From positions 33,919,426 through 33,983,425 of the forward strand of contig OX392534.1 of the NCBI GenBank assembly GCA_947623455.1: a stretch of 64,000 nt of DNA. The letters are read 5' to 3'. Below are positions 60,801 to 64,000 of the stretch, piece after piece. The translations under genes and the position numbers were made by a program. Positions within the stretch are counted from its first letter, which is position 1. Every line of letters begins with the position of its first letter. Below the pieces are notes generated by a model that worked only from the letters and a program-made list of their open reading frames with translations, searched no databases and was not told the origin of the DNA. This DNA comes from Mimachlamys varia (taxonomy: Eukaryota > Mollusca > Bivalvia > Pectinida > Pectinidae).

Positions 60801-63594
60801 CAGAGTACTGATACTTGCCCAGTAGGTACCTGGGACAGAGTACTGATACTTGGCCAGTAGGTACCTGGGATAGAGTACTGATACTTAACCAGTAGGTACC
60901 TGGGATAGAGTACTGATACTTGCCCAGTAGGTACCTGGGATAGAGTATTGATACTTGACCAGTAGGTACCTGGGATGGAGTACTGATACTTGGCCAGTAG
61001 GAACCTAGGACAGAGTACTGATACTTGACCAGTAGGTACGTTGGATAGAGTATTGATACTTTGTCAGTAGGTACCTGTGACAGTACTGATACTTGCCCAG
61101 TAGGTACCTAGGACAGAGTACTGATACTTGGCCAGTAGGTACGTTGGATGGAGTATTGATACTTGACCAGTAGGTTCCTGGGACAGAGTACTGATACTTG
61201 ACCAGTAGGGACCTGGGACAGAGTACTGATACTTGACCAGTAGGTACCTTGGACAGAGTGCTCTAAAGTTTCCTCACATAAATTACATTGACTTGTACAT
61301 TTAAAGCCACAGTAATCAAATATCTAAAAGATAAATTTGAAACATTAAAAACTTCTTTTGAAAACCCAGGAGGCACAGATTAATGATACTTGTCTAGCAG
61401 GTACTTCCGACAGAGTGTAGTAAAATGTCCTCAAGTAATTTACTTTTAAGGAAACAGGAATCAGATATGCAAATATTTCAAAACAAATATCACTAGACCT
61501 TGTGGGATGATATTGGACCATTAACATGTGGGGATAGAGAAGTATGAAGTTTTAATTAGTCTGAATCATTCTTAAGCCTAGGAGACTTTGACCAGTAGTT
61601 TTATTGAGAATAGTTTCCAATGACTGCACAAATATGCAGGTGAGCGATACAGGCCCTCTGGGCCTCTTGTTATGATTTACATTCAGTATTCTTCTTTTAA
61701 TATTAGATGAAAAAACAACATTTAAGTGTAATATTGAAATGAACCTTGAAGAAAAAATGTATGTCTTTCCATACCTTACCAGGTGTTTTTCTGTGGAAGA
61801 AGTGACTATTTCAAGGCCCTGCTGATAGATCATTTTGGAGAATCCTACGTATCAGAGGACAATCTACCGATGGTTCCCATCAATGAAATCAGTGCTGAAC
61901 ACTTCAGGAAATTGATGTATTATCTCTACCAAGACAGCTGTGAGGTACATTTATACAGGTCAAGGTCACAACAACTGTGAGGTACATAATTTATACATGT
62001 CAAGGTTACAACAACTGTGAGGTACATTTATACAGATCAAAGTCACAACAACTGTGAGGTACATTTATACAGGTAAAGGTCACAACAACTGTGAGGTACA
62101 TTTATACAGGTCAAGGTCACAACAACTGTGACGTTCATTTATAGAGGTCAAAGTCCCAACAACTGTGAGGTTCATTTATACAGGTAAAGTTCACAAAATC
62201 TGTGAGGTACATTTATAGAGGTCAAAGTCACAACAACTGTGAGGTTCATTTATACAGGTAAAGTTCACAAAGTCTGTGAGGTACATTTATACAGGTCAAG
62301 GTCACAGCAGCTGTGAGGTACATTTATACAGGTCAAGGTCATATCAACTGTGAGGTACATTTATAGAGGCCAAGGTCACAACAAATGTGAGGTACATTTA
62401 TACAGGTCAAGGTCACAACAACTGAGGTACATTTATACAGGTCAAGGTCACAACAACTGTGAGGTACATTTATTCAGGTCAAGGTCACAACAACTGTGAG
62501 GTACATTTATACAGGTTAAGGTCACAGCAACTATGGGGTACAATTATACAGGTCAAGGTCACAACAACTGTGATGTTCATTTATAGAGGTCAAAGTCACA
62601 ACAACTGAGGTTCATTTATACAGGTCAAGGTCACAACAACTGTGAGGTTCATTTATAGAGGTCAAAGTCACAACAACTGTGAGGTTCATTTATACAGGTA
62701 AAGTTCACAAAGTCTGTGAGGTACATTTATACAGGTCAAGGTCATATCAACTGTGAGGTACATTTATAGAGGCCAAGGTCACAACAACTGTTGGGTTCAT
62801 TTATAAAGGTCAAGGTCACAACAGCTGTGAGGTACATGTTGTAAGTCAAAGTCAGGACGTCGATGTAGATCAAAGTCAAAGACATATTTTAGGAAGGTTA
62901 GTTAAGGTCAGATATTCAGATAAGTTTATAGAAGTAGGTACAGTAAACTGTGATGTATGTATGTAACATATTTCACCTAATAAGTGCACTATGCACATAC
63001 AAAAACACTAAAATAATAAAACCATGTTTAGGGAAAAGTTTCCATGTTAAATATGGTCAGAGGAAATAAATTTGTTTCTCTGGAACAAAGTTTTTACTTA
63101 AAAAACTGAAGTTTGTATCTGTAGATCAGTGAGGTAAAGTACTTTATTTATAGCTTTTAATTATCACACCCGTCTTCTTTCCCTGTAAAATGGTTGGGGA
63201 AGGAAGGAGGGGTGCTTTTAGGAGAAGGTGCCTTGATTAGGTGAAACACTGTAGGTTAATACCACGTGAAGTATACATCCATTCACTCCATACACAAGAA
63301 ATCTGTATGTGTCAAATGATCAATGTGTTCTGTACATCTGCACCAGTAATATCAAGGTATACATATCACTTTGATGAACTGTTTCCTTTCCAGTTGACCA
63401 GAGAGACGGTGGTGGAGATGCTGAAGCTTGCTGACCTGTACCTGTTACCAGGGCTGAAGAGATTGTGTGGAAACAACCTCAGCAAGTACATTGACATCGA
63501 CACAGTCCTACAGATACTCATCCTGGCCCGACTGTTCGGCCTTCGTAGACTCGCCGATCAGTGCTCCGAGTTCATGGCCAACAATTTACAAGAG
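45799..63594 (+). CDS. ABTB1: Ankyrin repeat and BTB/POZ domain-containing protein 1, eleven exons, 3' end beyond window
   Basis: Exons are 45799-45854, 47212-47274, 50002-50057, 50287-50431, 51554-51713, 53280-53325, 54393-54509, 54943-55067, 58835-58939, 61783-61944 and 63394-63594. All have GT/AG borders and compatible phases, giving 1236 nt or 412 codons. The protein aligns throughout with vertebrate ABTB1/BPOZ (478 residues in human): N-terminal ankyrin repeats (about 1-70), BTB1 (107-215), a linker with LTIEPS (about 226-231), and BTB2 (about 276-400). BPOZ proteins are cytosolic and linked to cullin-3 ubiquitin ligase adaptor roles and to eEF1A1; that is family knowledge, not seen here. 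The last exon or exons (about 60 residues) are not in the window. The introns are swollen by minisatellites and mobile elements. Confidence 0.93.
46865..47090 (-). mobile_element. Penelope-like element tail fragment in ABTB1 intron 1
   Basis: The plus strand reads AGGTGTTCCGGAAGAGTAAT and TCATCGACGACACCTGCCAT, the inverted form of the tail seen at 2232 and 34416. The short open frame over it on the plus strand is not a gene. Confidence 0.7.
47212..47274 (+). CDS. ABTB1: ABTB1 exon 2 (ankyrin repeat)
   Basis: The acceptor is TTTGATAG and the donor CT|GTAAGT. It encodes YLFEQNEVELNITDKWDSSP, matching the conserved DKWDS-T/S-PLYYAC junction of the family. Phase 2 to phase 2. Confidence 0.92.
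47762..47875. repeat. Long inverted repeat in ABTB1 intron 2
   Basis: Arms of about 46 bp containing CATATCGGACCCAATATTGG and its complement, with a few mismatches, around a short GAAGG loop region. Confidence 0.8.
48240..49136 (-). CDS. Candidate two-exon gene inside ABTB1 intron 2
   Basis: Exon 49136-48938 starts ATG TCG CGA and encodes 66 residues (MSRCNYIIKHWRDEKGKVQV, later HDTWLDIDSDDSSIETKTE), with donor GAAG|GTAGGC in phase 1. A phase-1-compatible exon at 48361-48240 (acceptor GTTACAAG|CA) adds a basic tail ending FIIPNRKKE and a TGA. The total is 321 nt, 106 residues. The composition looks like real protein and both exons agree in phase, but the second acceptor has a weak pyrimidine tract and I recognise no family. 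A second reading of the 3' part (start at 48346, MSSRRRIDPDMGDK) is also open. Confidence 0.35.
50002..50057 (+). CDS. ABTB1: ABTB1 exon 3 (ankyrin repeat)
   Basis: The acceptor is TTCTTTGTAG and the donor AATG|GTAATT. It encodes YYACLCGHEELVQYMLEN, nearly identical to the human ankyrin repeat YYACLCGHEELV. Ends in phase 1. Confidence 0.93.
50287..50431 (+). CDS. ABTB1: ABTB1 exon 4 (ankyrin to BTB linker)
   Basis: The acceptor is TTTTTCTAG and the donor CGAAG|GTAAGT. It encodes ARCEANTFDGERCLYGALTD followed by a basic helix to EEFLR. The ANTFDGERCLYGAL block is a strong ABTB1 signature. Ends in phase 2. Confidence 0.94.
50640..51553 (+). repeat. 33-bp minisatellite in ABTB1 intron 4
   Basis: Degenerate units of about 33 bp with the core GCTGTATCTGTACTGTAAT run up to the exon 5 acceptor. 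Units are most regular at 51380-51553. By length over unit there are about 27 copies. The last copy differs from the others at the AG that forms the acceptor. Confidence 0.88.
51554..51713 (+). CDS. ABTB1: ABTB1 exon 5 (start of BTB1)
   Basis: The acceptor is CTGTACTGTAG, which is also the last unit of the upstream 33-bp minisatellite. It encodes SDVTFYVHNETFQVHRCILA and AARCEYFATMF, the classic BTB/POZ core with D-V-x-F and H-R-x-x-L-A. The donor is CTG|GTAAGA, phase 0. Confidence 0.94.
53280..53325 (+). CDS. ABTB1: ABTB1 exon 6 (BTB1)
   Basis: A short exon with acceptor AAACAG and donor ACTG|GTAAGT. It encodes VLPVAFKSIMQYLYT, matching the family sequence PVAF-x-x-x-x-QYLYTG. Phase 0 to phase 1. 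Confidence 0.9.
53924..54377. mobile_element. Pogo/Tigger-like MITE with TA target duplication
   Basis: The element starts CAGTGCACTCCTCTTTATAT and ends with the inverted form GATATTAAGTGGAGTGCACTG. TA flanks both ends (53922-53923 and 54378-54379). It is 454 bp with no transposase frame. The CAGTG start and TA duplication fit Tc1/mariner-Tigger relatives; the family is inferred. It ends 15 bp before ABTB1 exon 7. Confidence 0.75.
54393..54509 (+). CDS. ABTB1: ABTB1 exon 7 (end of BTB1)
   Basis: The acceptor is TATTGTAAG and the donor TTTG|GTAGGT. It encodes CLDTHIDNVEDCLRLAKQCR and continues to FRSF; DC-x-RLAKQC is conserved with the human protein. The exon starts 15 bp after the end of a MITE. 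Confidence 0.92.
54943..55067 (+). CDS. ABTB1: ABTB1 exon 8 (inter-BTB linker)
   Basis: The acceptor is TCTCTCCAG. It encodes a segment with VTALTIEPS and LALPDELCSD, matching human VKVLTIEPP and LPPELRGD. The donor is GAT|GTAAGG, and the exon end plus donor is repeated in tandem just downstream. Reading on to the second copy would meet an in-frame TAG. Confidence 0.9.
55051..55390 (+). repeat. 68-84 bp tandem repeat containing the exon 8 donor
   Basis: Five copies of a unit starting ACGAGCTCTGTAGTGATGTA, which is the end of exon 8 plus its donor. Copies start at about 55051, 55119, 55199, 55278 and 55362. The fourth has lost the GT; the others keep GAT|GTAAGG. Confidence 0.88.
55725..55858 (+). 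repeat. 24-bp tandem repeat
   Basis: About five copies of AATCACAGAATACCCTGAAA plus A-rich spacer in ABTB1 intron 8. Confidence 0.8.
55920..58498 (+). repeat. 19/20-bp minisatellite, about 130 copies, ABTB1 intron 8
   Basis: The unit is GATGGGAATAGGTCTATGA (19 bp) or the same with GGGAAATAGG (20 bp), with GCTGGG, GGTGGG and CGTGGG variants. Higher-order blocks recur; for example the variant run near 55960-56260 reappears near 56640-56940. Copy number is length divided by unit. Confidence 0.95.
58835..58939 (+). CDS. ABTB1: ABTB1 exon 9 (start of BTB2)
   Basis: The acceptor is TTTTTATGCAG and the donor AAG|GTATGA. It encodes 35 residues ending YPDICFIVEGHKFLCHK, matching human CPDICFRVAGCSFLCHK. 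Phase 0 on both sides. Confidence 0.93.
59345..61262 (+). repeat. 35-bp minisatellite, about 55 copies, ABTB1 intron 9
   Basis: The unit is GATACTTGACCAGTAGGTAC followed by CTGGGACAGAGTACT. Variants (GGCC/GACC, CTAGGA/CTGGGA, ATGGGA) are arranged in repeated blocks, showing multi-unit duplications. Confidence 0.95.
61630..61671 (+). mobile_element. Solo 3' end of the pearl-like element
   Basis: GTGAGCGATACAGGCCCTCT-GGGCCTCTTGTTA matches 41788-41821, including the AGGCCC/GGGCCT hairpin. No core repeats are attached. Confidence 0.65.
61783..61944 (+). CDS. ABTB1: ABTB1 exon 10 (BTB2)
   Basis: The acceptor is CTTACCAG. It encodes VFFCGRSDYFKALLIDHFGE, matching human AFFCGRSDYFRALLDDHF, and continues to YYLYQDSCE. 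The donor is GAG|GTACAT, and the junction is the seed of a ~36-bp minisatellite. Phase 0. Confidence 0.93.
61936..62845 (+). repeat. 36-37 bp minisatellite seeded on the exon 10 donor, ABTB1 intron 10
   Basis: The unit is CTGTGAGGTACATTTATACA followed by GGTCAAGGTCACAACAA. The first unit is the end of exon 10 with its donor (AGCTGTGAG|GTACAT). About 25 copies by length. Confidence 0.93.
63394..63594 (+). CDS. ABTB1: ABTB1 exon 11 (BTB2 and BACK-like helices)
   Basis: The acceptor is CTTTCCAG and the donor GAG|GTAAAT. It encodes 67 residues including LADLYLLPGLKRLCGNNL and LADQCSEFMANNLQE, matching human VADMYLLPGLKRLCG and LEDQCTEYMAK. The next exon is not found before 64000. Confidence 0.93.
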
Positions 63595-63888
63595 GTAAAT
63601 GTGAACCTATAAATCTCTCTTGTTTGTCGTATCATGCCTACATTGGGAAGTGTTTTTGAAACAAATTTGGGCAATTAATTTTATTATGATGTCATAATAG
63701 CAATTACATCATCCGATTGTCAAATGGCACCATATCATCACAAAAGCACTTCCCGGAAGTCCATCCTGTATCCACCGTTGCAGCCAATCAAGGTGAGTAA
63801 CAACACTTTTGAAAAAAGCCTATAGAAATGAATACTCTGCTAGTTTGTTTTTTTGGGACTGTTTACCACTCAGAAAACAGGCTATTAC

Positions 63889-64000
63889 AGTGGACTCCTC
63901 TTAATATCACTCCTGTTAATATCACATTCCTCTTTATATCCCAAGCACCATTTTTCTCTCTTTGTAAGCTATGTAATTTTATTTGGTTAATATCATGTAT
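63889..64000. mobile_element. Partial copy of the same MITE family, opposite orientation
   Basis: It starts TA-CAGTGGACTCCTCTTAATAT and continues as the inverted complement of 54258-54377, including the CAAGCACCATTTTTCTCTCT segment. It runs off the window end. Confidence 0.75.

Noticed and set aside
50640..62845. Regular short repeats that could suggest a CRISPR array
   Set aside because: Units are contiguous without unique spacers, in introns of an animal gene. They are minisatellites.
63696..63792. Possible ABTB1 exon 12 (AG at 63695, donor at 63793)
   Set aside because: No frame matches the conserved C-terminus expected of ABTB1 (acidic helix, then the QETDSIP-type segment). The region looks like a dispersed repeat.

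Overview
This is eukaryotic, intron-rich, AT-rich DNA. The repeat families (Penelope-like retroelements, a pearl/Helitron-like element with ~157-bp core repeats, a tRNA-derived SINE, many foldback MITEs) and the gene content point to a lophotrochozoan invertebrate, most likely a bivalve mollusc. That assignment is inference; no species marker is present. Two genes could be rebuilt exon by exon from splice sites and reading phase. The rest is mostly mobile-element debris, with a few weak gene candidates.

Gene 1 (minus strand, 19273 down to 4852) has eight exons. They encode a predicted 1447-residue cytosolic protein: a death-fold-like N-terminus, an Ig domain, a hydrophilic linker of two small exons, an exon of unknown fold, a second Ig domain, and a very large exon with ankyrin repeats. 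Eleven 67-residue double-ankyrin units form its end, most of them nearly identical. All introns after the first are phase 1, and the exon lengths sum to a multiple of three. No signal peptide is seen. The order death-fold plus Ig domains recalls the N-terminal half of MALT1, but here ankyrin repeats stand where a paracaspase would be. Below it (3738-4655) lies a duplicated, broken copy of the gene's 3' end.

Middle region (19.3-45.8 kb) is transposon-rich. It holds Penelope-like reverse transcriptase remnants and their tails, foldback elements, a SINE, a 65-bp minisatellite, and a stack of nested elements (38.7-45.1 kb). In that stack a LINE fragment is interrupted by a 1.7-kb terminal-inverted-repeat element and a pearl-like element, followed by a 3-kb element that itself carries a LINE fragment and a 1.4-kb element whose ends are packed with ACGTC motifs. 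A weak two-exon, 64-residue gene candidate lies at 37779-35158 (minus).

Gene 2 (plus strand, 45799 to beyond the window) is ABTB1/BPOZ, with ankyrin repeats followed by two BTB/POZ domains. Eleven exons are resolved, giving 412 codons; the last ~60 residues lie beyond 64000. Its introns hold about 6 kb of minisatellites. Several of these are built from, or run into, the gene's own splice junctions: the exon 5 acceptor, the exon 8 donor and the exon 10 donor, plus a displaced copy of the exon 9 donor. A pogo/Tigger-like MITE ends about 15 bp before exon 7. An unrecognised two-exon minus-strand candidate (49136-48240) sits inside intron 2.
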